Assembly: GCA_947359465.1 (NCBI GenBank)
Contig: OX375872.1
Location: 134,404,011-134,468,010 of the forward strand
Origin: Metellina segmentata
Taxonomy: Eukaryota > Arthropoda > Arachnida > Araneae > Tetragnathidae
DNA length: 64,000 nucleotides
Reading direction: 5' to 3'
Made by a program: the position numbers and the translations under genes. The notes beneath the pieces are model-generated. The model saw only the letters and a list, made by a program, of their open reading frames with translations, was not told the origin of the DNA and ran no database searches. Within the stretch, counting starts at the first letter, position 1; each line of letters starts with the position of its first letter. This document shows positions 20,270 to 30,591 of this stretch, in pieces.

Positions 20270-21678
20270 CTGCTGTTTGTAAAAAATGCAACACCATGAA
20301 GAAGTCAATAGAATTAAGTCAAATTTAATACACAAACGGCTTGTATTAGTACATATAAATGAATAAATTTTCAAAGCAAAAAAACAATATTAAGTGTCCG
20401 CAATCAGTATTTGGTGTAGCCACCACTCGCTGCAATAAGTGCTGCTATACGACGTGGCATGGAGTGAAACAGATGTTGAATGTCTGCTTGTGGAAGAGAA
20501 TTCCATATTGTTTGTATGCGCACCCAAAGTTCGTCTTTTAAAGCTGTTTGATGCGGATCACGAGCGAGACGTTGACCAACCAAATCCTACGCGTGCTCAG
20601 TAGGCGACATATCCGGCGAGTAAGCAGGCCTAGGAAAAAGTTGCATGTGTTGGGCTGAAAAGAAGTCTCGGACATTCCTTGCAACATGTGGGCGTGCATT
20701 ATCCTGTTGAAAGATAGCTTCAGGGATAACTTGAAGGAAGTGAACGACATCGGGCTCTAGCACTTCACGGACGTACCTGTTGCTATTCAGATTACCCTCA
20801 ATTCGTAGCAGCTGAGATCGTCCATGATACAAAATAGCACCCCAGACCATCTCCGGGTGTTCGGTCACTATGACGTTCGATAACGCACTCTGGAAGGCAG
20901 CGTTCAACGGCATAGCGTCTAACACGAATGTGGCCATCATGGTTCCACAAATTAAAGCGTGATTCGTCAAAAAAGACAACTTGTTGTCAATCAGCCCGCC
21001 AGGCTCTGTGCTTATGATCCCATTGCAGACGCAGCCGTCGATGGTTTGGCGTGAGGGGAATCCTGTACAAAGGAATCCTTGTGCACAGTCCACGGTGCAA
21101 CAGACGTTGGCGAATTGACGAAGCCGACATTAGTACACCTGTAGCAGTAGACCAAAGTGCTGCAACTGCCTGGAGAAAACTGTACGGTCATTCACCGCCA
21201 TGTGAACCAGGTGTCTATCATGGCGAGCTGACGTCACCTTCCGTCGTCCACTCCCAGTTTTTCGAGTTGTCCAGGGCTCGTCGGTTCACTGCTTCCAAAC
21301 TCGCATCACTGTGGAACTGTACCACTGCACACGAGCTGCTATTACGCGATAGGAAAATCCTCCTTCACGAAGACAGATGATTCTCCCCCGTTCAAACTCC
21401 GTAAGTTGTTGAAATTTCACCCTATTTCGTCGTGGAGGCATACTTAGGTCTCACTAAACGTTCTCCACTAAAACATAGCCATGCACTATTTCCAACGTCC
21501 CGCTACAGCCCTCTATTTATACACTTTTAGTATCAGTTCAGAGGGCGCTGCTCACACCACGCACTGTGGCTCGGAAACTTTACTACTTTGCATAACATCC
21601 TATAGTTGACATTTGCTGCAAATTTCATTTCATTCGGATGATTCCTTCATGGTGTTGCATTTTTTATAAACAGCACTG
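20270..21678 (-). mobile_element. Tc1-like element with both terminal repeats
   Basis: Left end CTGCTGTTTGTAAAAAATGC and right end, reversed, CAGTGCTGTTTATAAAAAAT; both continue GCAACACCATGAAG. TA lies just outside each end (20268-20269 and 21679-21680). The 1409-bp length and single minus-strand transposase are standard for Tc1. It landed in the tail of a SINE: the sequence right of it resumes GGTGTTTTTTAATTAAAGTC. Confidence 0.9.
20404..21441 (-). pseudogene. Tc1-like transposase, near full length, broken
   Basis: The start at 21441 reads MPPRRNRVKFQQLTEFERGR then IICLREGGFSYRVIAARVQW, the helix-turn-helix half. The frame is lost before the core. In another frame the first catalytic Asp is present (VVFFDESRFNLWNHDGHIRV). 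Near EHPEMVWGAILYHGRSQLLR the frame changes again; FQQDNARPHVARNVRDFF gives the second Asp and SPDMSPTEHA the third acidic residue (Glu). Right after it a TAG replaces the usual Trp of HAWDLV. DLVGQRLARD to AALIAASGGYTKY completes the C-terminus, stop at 20404-20406. At least two frameshifts and one internal nonsense codon in a ~345-codon gene. Confidence 0.88.
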
Positions 21679-21694
21679 TATATATTTTAGGTGT

Positions 21695-21840
21695 TTTTTA
21701 ATTAAAGTCACACAGGAGCAACACAACGGTCGACGGTTATTGGCGACGATCCGGGATCAAACCCGAAGGGAAAGATCAGAGGACAACACCACGTAATTCT
21801 GAACTACGGTCAGATGACATGTTCAGTTAAGGTAGGGGGG
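21695..21840 (-). mobile_element. SINE 3' half, minus strand
   Basis: TTTTTAATTAAAGTCACACA (tail), then the body up to GGTCAGATGACATGTTCAGT. It ends in GTTCAGTTAAGG, the same truncation point as the plus-strand arm at 19935-19950, so these are related truncated copies. Twelve to thirteen G follow at about 21835-21847. Confidence 0.75.
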
Positions 21841-22002
21841 GGGGGGTTGCAATAATATAAGTAAATTCTTGTATTCTTGAAATTATATTGCTTACATGCT
21901 ATGTCTGCAGCTTCAGCGCACTTGCATGGCAGTTTCGAGTTTCGGTTTCTTGGTTAATGTACTCCGGCTGTTTGGTTATTTTATCTTATTTTATGTGTTT
22001 TA

Positions 22003-22004
22003 TG

Positions 22005-22036
<32 letters not shown>
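22003..22036. repeat. (TA)n microsatellite
   Basis: About 34 bases of TA, abutting the terminus of the next Tc1 element. Confidence 0.95.
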
Positions 22037-22038
<2 letters not shown>

Positions 22039-22770
22039 CAGTCCAGTCACATTAATGTGACCACCTGTCAAAAGCCAGAATAACCACCTTTGGCAGAGCG
22101 GAGAGCTGCGAGACGTACAGGAAGAGAGTCAATTAGGTTTCTGAAGGTGTTAGGTGAAGGTTTCTGAGGTTCCCAGTGAATGCCAGGAAAACATTCCCCA
22201 AACCATAATGCTCCCTCCTCCAGCCTGGATCCTTCCGGCAATTGTTGCAGGGTGTTTGCTTTCAGACGTTTCACTCCGTATACGCCAACGTCCATCTGTC
22301 CGATGGAGCATAAAACGTGATTCATCGGAAAAAGCCACCTGTCGCCACTCAGTAGACGTCCAGTTGCTGTACTGGCGTGCAAATTCCAGTCTTCGTCGCC
22401 GATGAACAGCAGTCAGCATAGGTACATTAACCAGGCGTCTGATGCGGAGGCCCATGCGCAGCAACGTTCGCTGAACCGTTGTTGAGGATACACTCTTGGT
22501 AGCATCTTGGTTCATCTGGGCGGTCAGTTGCTCAACAGTTGCACGTCTATTCGCCCGAACGCATCTCCGTAGCCTTCGTTCGCCTCTGTCATTTATAGCC
22601 CGTGGTGCACCACATGTGCCACGCCGCTGATTTTGGATAGTGCCATTTTGCCATGCACGGTATACTTTTACCACGGCGGCACGCGAACAGTTCACAAAAT
22701 TAGCCGTTTCCGAAATGCTTCCACCCTTGGCCCGAAAACCAATAATCATGCCCTTTTGGACGTCGGATAA
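22039..22770 (-). pseudogene. Tc1-like element with internally deleted transposase
   Basis: One terminus is visible at 22039 (CAGTCCAGTCACATTAATGT). On the minus strand the transposase reads [20 protein letters not shown], then [31 protein letters not shown], the core [20 protein letters not shown] with the first Asp, and [19 protein letters not shown]. Then the middle (second and third catalytic residues) is deleted, and the C-terminus TFRNLIDSLPVRLAALRSAK GGYSGF follows in a shifted frame, stop at 22068-22070. The start codon and the other terminus are missing: homology ends at about 22770, beside a long AT microsatellite. Confidence 0.85.
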
Positions 22771-22776
22771 ATATAA

Positions 22777-22899
<123 letters not shown>

Positions 22900-22900
22900 C

Positions 22901-23264
22901 ACATACACACAGACCGTGAAAGAACATTTGATCTTATAATTAAGAGGTATTAACTGATAACTTTAAAAATTCGAAAGCCCACTTTTAGCGTTGTTTCTAA
23001 TTAGCGATTCCTCGTTGTACGTGTGTTAGAAGTATTTTAACTTAAACCCCCCAGACAGCCTACTAAGATTTACTAGCGTTGTCTACAGGTCGTCTAGCGT
23101 CGTTTCACATTTCGGGATCACCCTAAAACGTGTTATCTCCGTTTAGGCGATAGTTGGCGGTTAACGTAACTGGCGTTGACCAGTCGTCTATCACGCCCTA
23201 TAATACAATTAAAATATGCATCAAAACATATTTTTCTGATTACTAGGGTATTGGTATTTTTTTA
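22901..23264. other. no gene seen
   Basis: Apparently single-copy in this window. A less AT-rich patch at 23040-23200 has no open frame of note. Confidence 0.4.
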
Positions 23265-23620
23265 ATTAAAGTCACACCACACACCACTGGAGATACACAA
23301 CGGGTGACTGATTACTAGGGTTATAAATAATATAGTTGGTTTAATTCCAAATATAAAACTCAGTTTAACTCTGTGAGCGTAACGCTATCTACTTACAATG
23401 TTTATATCCCATAACAAGGGAAGATAGGTATGTATATCCATAAATGTCGCACTGGAGCTACACAACGGGATATTGGCGACGGTCCGGGATTAAACATAAT
23501 TTTGAATGACAGTCAGGTGACGAGTTTACACCCCGCTCACCAAATTTCCACACCACGTCAACGTGAGGATGTTTGAGGCCACGACAGATTTAACGTGCAC
23601 AACCCCCATCGTACATTATT
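23265..23620 (-). mobile_element. SINE body fragments, type B
   Basis: A short tail piece at 23265-23310 (TTTTTTTAATTAAAGTCACA, then CACTGGAGATACACAACGGG) is separated by ~120 bases of unrelated DNA from a larger fragment at 23430-23620 (GTCGCACTGGAGCTACACAA to AACGTGCACAACCCCC). The head is absent. Either two insertions or one copy with an internal insertion. Confidence 0.7.
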
Positions 23621-23679
23621 CCATAACGCATACGATGACTAAATAATTGCACCTATGGTTTGAAAGAGACATTCAACGT

Positions 23680-24105
23680 TATATATTCCTTTTCTTAGAA
23701 TCATCAATAAAGATTCAATTTATCCTTAGTAGAGAAGCCTTTGGAAAGATCCCTATTGGTTGTTTCTTAGAATAGAATCGTTTAAAAATATTCTATTGTT
23801 CATTTCCTTAGAACAGAATACTTTGGAAAAATTCCGTTATTTTCTTTGAATTTAATCTTGTGGAAAGATTATATTGGTTCTCTCCTTAGAATTGAATCCT
23901 TTCAAAAGGGGTTCTCTTGTTACTTTTCGTATAATTGACTCAATTGAAAGATTATACCTTTTAATAATGCCAAAACAAGTCATGCAGGTTGCAAGGTAGA
24001 ATTATGCGTATGAACCCTGGTGGTTGACACGACGAGGTATCTCGTAATTTGCAAAACCTACCAGATCTTAATGAACGAGATATGTCGTCATTATTAGACA
24101 ACAGA
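23680..24105 (+). repeat. palindromic minisatellite plus CTCGT palindrome block
   Basis: Units like CTTAGAATAGAATCGTTTAA and TTGGAAAGATTATATTGG fill 23690-23960. GTCATGCAGGTTGCAAGGTA GAATTATG follows, and then GACGAGGTATCTCGTAA (24031) and GAACGAGATATGTCGTCATT (24072) with ACCAGATCTTAATG between. The same order (array, TCATGCAGG, GACGAG palindromes) occurs in reverse at 27.1-27.5 kb. Confidence 0.75.
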
Positions 24106-24138
24106 CCAGATATTGATCCCGTCAAAGTTCAGGCATAA

Positions 24139-24784
24139 GAGCGTTTGTACACACACCGATAATTATCCGATGTTAGAGTCGGACACTTTCAAATTACATT
24201 GTTTTATATTGGAACTTTGCATACGATCATCCAATGTTATTGGATCCGCAAAAAATGCTATCCGACATTTTGAATCGTCGGACGGTCTGCTAAGCATGAC
24301 CGATAAATAAACAGTGCACCTGCGCTTCGCATTCCAGAATTGTAGTTGTTTACATATTCATCTGCATTTTAGTCACATTAATCGACTTCCCACTTTTTAA
24401 ATTATTGATACGATAGAAAAATGAGTTTTAAAACTTATATTTCTTACGGAGCTTATAAAGCGCACCTTCCACATATCGTTCGGCTTTTAGTGGATGAATC
24501 TAAAAGTGTCTATAATTTCTACACTTCCACAAGTACATCCAGTACGAAATAACACAAGTTCTTTTCTTTTTAAAATGATACACGCATATTCACTCTTTAC
24601 CTAAGCTGCTAAAAAAGTCACAAATAAAATGGTTTAATACAGTTTGATCACTTACAAACGAAAATGACACATATATCCGATAAAAATAGGACGCAGTGTA
24701 ATACAAGAGATCATGCCTGAACACCGCCACACCGATAATTACGTATCCGACATCCGATTATTATCGGTAAGTGTACAAACGCTC
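24139..24784. mobile_element. MITE with ~40-bp inverted repeats and TAA target duplication
   Basis: Left end GAGCGTTTGTACACACACCG ATAATTATCCGATGT; right end reversed GAGCGTTTGTACACTTACCG ATAATAATCGGATGT. TAA lies directly outside each end (24136-24138 and 24785-24787). A 3-bp TAA/TTA duplication is characteristic of PIF/Harbinger elements, to which I tentatively assign it. Length 646 bp; no transposase. Inside is a second imperfect palindrome around ATCCGACATTTTGAATCGTC. Confidence 0.8.
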
Positions 24785-24859
24785 TAAGAGCGTTTCGATA
24801 CACACCAATTTACAAGAGATTCTATTTTTACAATTCTGATCTATGGCATCATCAACTAC

Positions 24860-25010
24860 TCCTTCAACTGCGAGTTGTAAGTGGCAAATGTTAGTTTCCT
24901 CCATGTGTGCAATCTCTCTTTTGTATCTTGTGTGTACGTCTATTTACTTGACGTTGTTTGGCACATCTTGACTAAATATGGCTCTTGCACCATAAAATCA
25001 AACCCAACCA
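24860..25010 (-). repeat. R-family repeat, near complete
   Basis: TTAGTTTCCTCCATGTGTGC, CTCTCTTTTGTATCTTGTGT, TTACTTGACGTTGTTTGGCA and TATGGCTCTTGCACCATAAA occur in order, with AAACCCAACCAATCAA closing. This gives the best view of the whole unit (~150 bp). Confidence 0.65.
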
Positions 25011-25019
25011 ATCAATATG

Positions 25020-25125
25020 TTAGTGCAACTTTCCTATGTGTGTATGTCCATTACTTGATGCTGCCTGTCTTATGAATTGTGATAGCAACGTGGCCAAAAA
25101 TGTCTTTTGTGTCATAAAGAAACAT
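25020..25125 (-). repeat. R-family repeat, second copy in tandem
   Basis: GTTAGTGCAACTTTCC, GTATGTCCATTACTTGATGC and TGCCTGTCTTATG mirror the preceding copy, ending GTCTTTTGTGTCATAAAG. Confidence 0.6.
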
Positions 25126-25352
25126 AATAGCAGTTCAGATCTAAAAATACAGACATCGAAGAACGACAATGTCTAGTACACACCAATGAGAAAGAGACCT
25201 ATTTATGTTTCTGAAAACGGTTTCTATGTACTTTATGTTCCTATCTAAGTGATCGAAAAACAAGATGAGAAATATAGATCTAAAACTGTCAATTAACGAG
25301 CTGATGTCTCGACATTCATTCTCTGACACGCAAATATGCAGCTGATAATTTT

Positions 25353-25715
25353 TTGGAACAAGGAAACAGGTGGCCTGAGTTCGGGATGGGTGTTTTAGCT
25401 TTCTGGTTGCGGTATTTAAAACACGAAAATAATATAAACGGTTTGTGTGAGGTAAACGCATTAAGCCGCGTGGATAGATTTAAATTTTGTGAATTAATGG
25501 AATGGGGAAATCCCGGTAAAAACTATTTATGTGCAGAACTCGGGATGCATTTATGGAAAATAAGCGCGTTTTATGCGTTTCTTAATGGAATGCTAAATGC
25601 TTCCACCATCATCTTTAGAAACGCTGTGTTAAAAATAAACTGCTTGGTTGAAATAAAGGATGCTTGCGACATCTGCGCGGCGATAGTGAAAAAATTTCGG
25701 GTTATGTTTAGATAA
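25353..25715 (+). other. unidentified open frame, 120 codons
   Basis: The frame runs from 25353 to a stop at 25713-25715 and includes RYLKHENNINGLCEVNALSR, CELMEWGNPGKNYLCAELGM and ASTIIFRNAVLKINCLVEI. I recognise no domain. The composition (Cys, Leu, Trp spread along the frame) looks less random than the AT-rich frames around it, but a minus-strand frame of 106 codons overlaps the start (25141-25461). It could be an exon, an old transposon piece or chance; no splice sites or promoter support it. Confidence 0.2.
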
Positions 25716-25904
25716 GAGACATGCAAATTACTTGCTGCATCAAATTGGGCGCGTGATATAGAAGCATGTTGGTTTTCAAAGCTAATACATTTCCTCATGT
25801 GATTGCAAAAAACATCTTGTGTACCTATTTTCTACATCAGAAGAGTTAACCTTTAAACGTCACCGAGATTCCCTAGTAACATAGCATTGCTTTTAACCCA
25901 AAAT

Positions 25905-25975
25905 TTGACCCATCTGGATTGGTTTTTTTTCGGGTTTTTTTGGTGCAGGGGCCATTTACTCCATATAGAATTGAA
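25905..25975 (+). repeat. R-family fragment
   Basis: TGGATTGGTTTTTTTTCGGG then TTGGTGCAGGGGCCATTTAC matches the 5' part of the R family. Confidence 0.5.
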
Positions 25976-26089
25976 AAAAAGAACATATGTAAAATAATTT
26001 TATTTTGGAATCGGACAACATACTTTTGAACATGACACTTTTAGACAGCTTTCTTACATTGTTGCTGGAAACAAGAACATTTTAAGTAA

Positions 26090-26092
<3 letters not shown>

Positions 26093-26140
<48 letters not shown>
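26093..26140. repeat. (AT)n microsatellite
   Basis: About 48 bases of pure TA. It lies at the 3' end of the minus-strand SINE that follows, and so may be the SINE's tail expansion. Confidence 0.95.
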
Positions 26141-26148
<8 letters not shown>

Positions 26149-26518
26149 CGTGCTGGCCATATATGGCCCAATTGGTGGTGCCATTGCCCCGAAGGGTTGG
26201 ACTTCTTCATACATGACACATCCGTTTTACAGGAAGGTCCCTTTCACCCATCCATTCATTCACACATATCGTAATTTAAATCCCGATAACCCCCTGATCA
26301 GGTACCCCCAGAAGTATTGATTTGGTATGGGAACATGGGGGACTTTGTGACCACGACCTATTTAACGTGCCCCAGCCACCATTAGAGAACATGACGGTCT
26401 TTATTCAGGTCCAAGCGCCGATCTCGCAACCATCAGAATTGCAGGCTCTGCCGAGGACAGAACCCACAACCCTTCCGATACGAGCCCGACGCTCTACTGA
26501 CTGTGCTACCGCGGCTCT
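26139..26518 (-). mobile_element. tRNA-derived SINE of a separate family (type D)
   Basis: Reversed, the right end reads GCCGCGGTAGCACAGTCAGT AGAGCGTCGGGCTCGTA, a tRNA-like 5' half with A-box, followed by GGGTTGTGGGTTCTGTCC, a slightly mutated B-box. The head resembles a tRNA-Met/Thr type. The ~280-base body (containing AGGTCGTGGTCACAAAGTCC reversed) is different from the type A/B body except for a short GACCGTCATGTTCTC-like and TTAACGTG region. It ends GGCCATATATGGCC next to the AT repeat. Confidence 0.78.
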
Positions 26519-26539
26519 TCCCAAAGCACCATATTTTAA

Positions 26540-26700
26540 GGAAATGAGCAATAGAAACTATCTAAAGGATTATATCTTAAGGAAAATATGTGTAGAATCA
26601 TTACAAGGGACTCTATTCTAAGCAAAGGAGCGCTTATAATCCATTCTTTTCCAAGGAAAAACACAGAGTCGTTACAAATGATTCTATTTCAAGGAAAGAT
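26540..26700 (-). repeat. palindromic minisatellite
   Basis: Repeated AAGGAAA, AGGATTATATCTTAAGGAAA and GATTCTATTTCAAGGAAAG are the reverse-orientation form of the 7.5-kb array, about 4 units. Confidence 0.65.
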
Positions 26701-26990
26701 AGGTTTCACACTGTATCGTCATGGGGGTCCCCATTGCTACAGCTGTCATGGTGGTCCTCTTCGAGATTTCCTCTGTTACGTGGATTCGCTGTCGAAGGGA
26801 ATCGTTTGGCAAATTTATGACCGGATGGAGGTAGATGAATGCGATGTAGTCCTCGTCTTTGAACTGTCGCGCTTCGTAAGAGCGTGTGCGATCCCTCGAA
26901 GAAGAGAGAATCGTTGAACTTGTGAGCATGAATGGACGCAGAACTGGTCTGTTCCAATGAAAAACCTCGGGACTGAAACCTTATTTGTAC
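26684..26990 (-). other. unidentified open region, two overlapping frames
   Basis: This ~260-base patch is clearly richer in G+C than its flanks. On the minus strand one frame reads RSYEARQFKDEDYIAFIYLH PVINLPNDSLRQR and another FNDSLFFEGSHTLLRSATVQ RRGLHRIHLPPS. Both have many C/G-ending codons. A possible splice acceptor (TTTTTCATTGGAACAG reversed) precedes them. I recognise neither. An exon of an unknown gene, or a piece of another mobile element, is possible. Confidence 0.2.
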
Positions 26991-27119
26991 TTACTTATTT
27001 GAGCCTCAATATTATTTAGCCTTACGTTGTATATATCTTCAATAACTAATTTAATGTGCTGTATTTATAAAAGCTGTTTTAATTGCTTTCAAGCCACACA
27101 CTCGCCCCTAAATTCTTCT

Positions 27120-27480
27120 CATGACGTTACAGCACGCATAATTCCACCTTCCAGCAATTATTCCACCTTGTTTCAAATTATTCTGTTCCAAGGAAACAAA
27201 ATAGAATAATTTCAAAGAATGATTCTATTCTAAGGAAGGGATGTATAGAATATGTGGGGGTGTTTCTAAATGTTTGAAAGAATTCGTGGATTCTTTAGGA
27301 TTCTTTAACTATACGAAAATCTTACAACACTCACACACATAGAATTACTGTTGTTTTCTTCTAATGACGAGGTACCTTGACCACCAAGATCTGGTCAATT
27401 TTCTTCTAATGACGACACATTTCGCACATCAGGATCTGGTCAGTTTTTTTTATAATGACGAGATATGCCGTCGAAACAGC
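27120..27480 (-). repeat. palindromic minisatellite plus CTCGT palindromes, reverse
   Basis: GCATAATTCCACCTTCCAGC (reverse of the GGTGGAATTATG flank), then GAATAATTTCAAAGAATGAT TCTATTCTAAGGAAGG, then at 27366 AATGACGAGGTACCTTGACC and at 27459 AATGACGAGATATGCCGTCG, each near GATCTGGTCA. Same modules as 23.68-24.1 kb. Confidence 0.65.
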
Positions 27481-27499
27481 CAACAGGAGTGTTAAATGG

Positions 27500-28134
27500 A
27501 ATTAATAAACGCCATGTGGTGGTAATTTCAACGCTTGGTGTGTAAATAGTACAAAAAGCAAGAAAAGCACAAACAAATTTATTGATATATTCATACTGTC
27601 AAACAGATAACTCCAGTTACATGACGTTGAATAAAGACCCAGAGCACAGCACATGCAGCAGAGAAAAAACAGTACAATATAAACTACATATCTCATATAT
27701 CCTAATAAACAGCCTAGATAAACTACATATATCATATACGAATAAAACAAAACGTACATCAAAAAATACTGACATATCAAAGGAAATACCATGATCAAAA
27801 CACAGCCACAAAGAGGCCAATAACTCAGTTTTAAAACGTTAAAGTTAAAAACTTACTGAAATATATTAGACTGTCCAAGAAAATATAAAGTGGTAATGCT
27901 AAGAAAATGATCGTTTTGACAAATTGGACTATTGGGAAATTTTTAAAATTAATTTTTGATGATAAAGTTTTATGAAAAACGATTCAATGGAGAATATTGC
28001 AAGGTACAGAAGTATTTTTCTTATTGAGTAGGCTGATACACAATTTCTTCTACAATAAAAAAAAAATCAAATAATTAAATACTTTAATTATTTTGTTACG
28101 ACATAGATGATATCTGGATAAAGCTATAGTTGAG
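27500..28134. other. no gene seen
   Basis: The minus-strand frames at 27502-27820 are Tyr/Phe/Leu-rich and share TACATATCTCATATATCC / TACATATATCATATACG duplications (27685-27740). I regard them as AT-rich shadows. Confidence 0.4.
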
Positions 28135-28450
28135 GATAGTTGAATTAACGGTGCACTGGAGAAACACAACAGGCTATTAGTGATGATCCGGGATCAATCA
28201 TGAAGGAGAAGATCCGATGACAACACCAAGAAATTTTGAGGTACAGTCAAATGACGAGGCGAACCTCTAAAATGGCACCCCATTCTTCAAACTTCCTCAC
28301 CACTCCACGGTGAAGACATCTGAGGCCACGACAGATTTGACGTGCGCCAGCCGATGTTAATCCTAATGAATTTGGTAAATAAAGAATTTGTGGAGTTGCT
28401 GGGTCATTACAAACTAAAGTAACCAGTGAAACGACTCAGAAATCTTCTCA
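28135..28450 (-). repeat. SINE body joined to the type-C 5' segment
   Basis: The body in reverse (GGTGCACTGGAGAAACACAA to GACAGATTTGACGTGCGCCA) is followed at 28360 by the reverse complement of 2131-2240 (TGGAGTTGCTGGGTCATTAC, AAGTAACCAGTGAAACGACT). This is the second instance of the same junction. Confidence 0.65.
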
Positions 28451-28454
28451 AAAT

Positions 28455-28560
28455 TCTTTCTATTCTCCAAACTTCTTCACCACATTTGATATCACGGTAG
28501 ATTTAACTTGCCCCAGCCCCTACGTAAGCGAATTTGTTTGGTTGGATCGATTTTCAAACT
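28455..28560 (-). repeat. SINE body fragment, type B
   Basis: CTATTCTCCAAACTTCTTCA, GGTAGATTTAACTTGCCCCA and TTGGTTGGATCGATTTTCAA are the central body to B-box region in reverse, with deletions. Confidence 0.6.
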
Positions 28561-28574
28561 CCCAATTATCACAC

Positions 28575-28750
28575 CCTCAATTCAGCTTCATTAAACCTTA
28601 ATCTATCTTTCCAACAGCATAAACCATATCTAAGTAACCCATTGAATTTGTATTCCTCATAATATATCTAGCATTTTATGCCATTCTTCAACTTTCACTC
28701 GTATGAAAACTATCCCACCACAATTCAGTTTCATTAAACCTTAAACTACA
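28575..28750. repeat. 142-bp direct duplication
   Basis: CAATTCAGCTTCATTAAACC TTAATCTA at about 28579 recurs as CAATTCAGTTTCATTAAACC TTAAACTA at about 28721. Confidence 0.65.
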
Positions 28751-29199
28751 TGAGCTTGTACCTGATTGTAAATATCTAATTTAATAGATTAATTAAAATA
28801 TGATCATTTTCTCTTAAAATAAACAATAATAGTCGTTAGAGTACTACATAGCCCAAAGGCTCATTTCGGAGATGGAAATCCAATTCGATGACGGACATTT
28901 GTTTTGATTAATCCACTCTTCGATATGTCGATACTAGCCTACGGCGTCTATCCTACATTAAAGTTTGCGCAGTAATTCGAAACACCCGGAATAAGGATTA
29001 GAGACTAAAATAAGACTAATCCAATTATACATACCTGAATCGAGCCTTTTAAAGTTAAAGTACTTAATAAATCCATCCGATGTATTTTACTAAATTCATA
29101 ATTAGAGAATGGCTATTATTTGGAAATTACCTTAGTCACTTATAGTTAACCCTCCTGGTGGGGTTGTTTTAATTCGGTAACTCGTTATTGGAAGAAAAC

Positions 29200-29318
29200 T
29201 GACCATATCTTGATGGTCGAGATATCTCGTCATTAGAAGAAAATTGACCAGATCTTGATTTCGTCATCATGAAAAGCATTCAGCAATATCTTGATGACGT
29301 GATATCTCGTAAACACTT
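29200..29318. repeat. CTCGT palindrome block
   Basis: GGTCGAGATATCTCGTCATT at 29215, CATATCTTGATGG / CCAGATCTTGATTTCGTCAT, and GATGACGTGATATCTCGTAA near 29298: three spaced copies of the palindromic motif also seen in the 248-bp satellite. Confidence 0.7.
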
Positions 29319-29980
29319 AGAGTGTTATCGTATGGTATCATTGTTAAACACTTTTAAGTTTTCGTGTGGTTATCATTCTTAATCACTTTAAGTTTATGTG
29401 TTGTTATCATTGTTAATAATTTTGATTTTACATGTGGTTGCATAGTTAAGTTTACGTGTGGTTTCATTGTTAAGTTTACGTGTGGTTTCACTGTTAAACA
29501 CTTTTAAGCTTTCGTGGTTATCATTGTTAATCGCTTTAAGCTTTCGTGGTTATCATTGTTTATCACTTTAAGCTTTCGTGGTTATCATTGTTTATCACTT
29601 TAAGCTTTCATGGTTATCATTGTTAATAATTAGATTTTACATGTGGTTTCACTGTTAAGTTTACGTCTCTCTCTCTCTGGTTTCACTGTTAATCACTTTA
29701 CGTATACGTGTGGTATCATTGTTAATAATTTGATTTTACATGTGGTTTCACTGTTAAGTTTACGTCTCTCTCTCTCTGGTTTCACTGTTAATCACTTTAC
29801 GTATACGTGTGGTATCATTGTTAATCACTTTACGTAAACGTGTACTATCATTGTTAATCACCTTAAGTTTAGTTGTGGTATCCCTAATCATTTAAAGTTT
29901 AAGTGTGGCTCACTGTTAATCACTGTTTTTGTATGGTATTATTATTAATCATTTCAAGTTTACGAATGGTTTCATTGATT
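29319..29980. repeat. ~35-bp minisatellite, degenerate, with a 100-bp higher-order duplication
   Basis: Variants of GTGTGGTATCATTGTTAATC ACTTTAAGTTTAC repeat throughout. Within it, a block with ACGTCTCTCTCTCTCTGG occurs twice (29662 and 29762, 100-bp period). The 64-codon frame over 29643-29837 is a repeat shadow. Confidence 0.88.
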
Positions 29981-30295
29981 ATCAATTCGTGAGATTTACT
30001 TATGAAGCACATTGAAAGCATTCCGAAAGCATAATTTGTTTTAAAATTCATAACTTCTAATCGTCCTGTTATAAAAATCCAACTGCCTTATATAATCATA
30101 TTTCTCGACCAGAAGAGGTTTTATTTATCGACGGGCTGATATAAAAATGCATTTCACGTATAATTTGCAGGTAAAGATTACAAAAAAAATTTGTTTGATT
30201 ACTCAAATTTTTTAGATATGTAACAACTATTTACACTGAAACACTCACGTAAGATTTATCAACGAATATCTGTTAACCAATCTTTTTGGGAAATT

Positions 30296-30591
30296 GAATT
30301 TATGTCGCACTGTAGAAGCAAAACGAGATATTGGTGACACAGTCCAGGAATAATCTCGAAGAGAAACTTCCGAGGACAATATTTCGTAATTTCGATCCAC
30401 AGTCAGGTGGTGATGTCAGCACCTGAGCTGGCACCCTGCTCTCCAAACTTCCTCACCCTGCCAACGTGAGGACATTTGAAGCCGCGACAGATTTAACGTA
30501 CACCAGCGCCCTTTGTACACGACCGTCTGTGAATGAGATTCGAGCTCTGTTTGCTAATCCGTTACGCTTCCAACCGGGGAACCACAGCCGA
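30296..30591 (-). mobile_element. SINE, type B
   Basis: From the tail (TTTATGTCGCACTGTAGAAG) through the body in reverse to the head GCTAATCCGTTACGCTTCCA ACCGGGG near 30580. Full length but diverged. Confidence 0.83.

Noticed and set aside
29643..29837. 64-codon repetitive protein
   Set aside because: Product of the ~35-bp minisatellite and its 100-bp duplication; no independent support.
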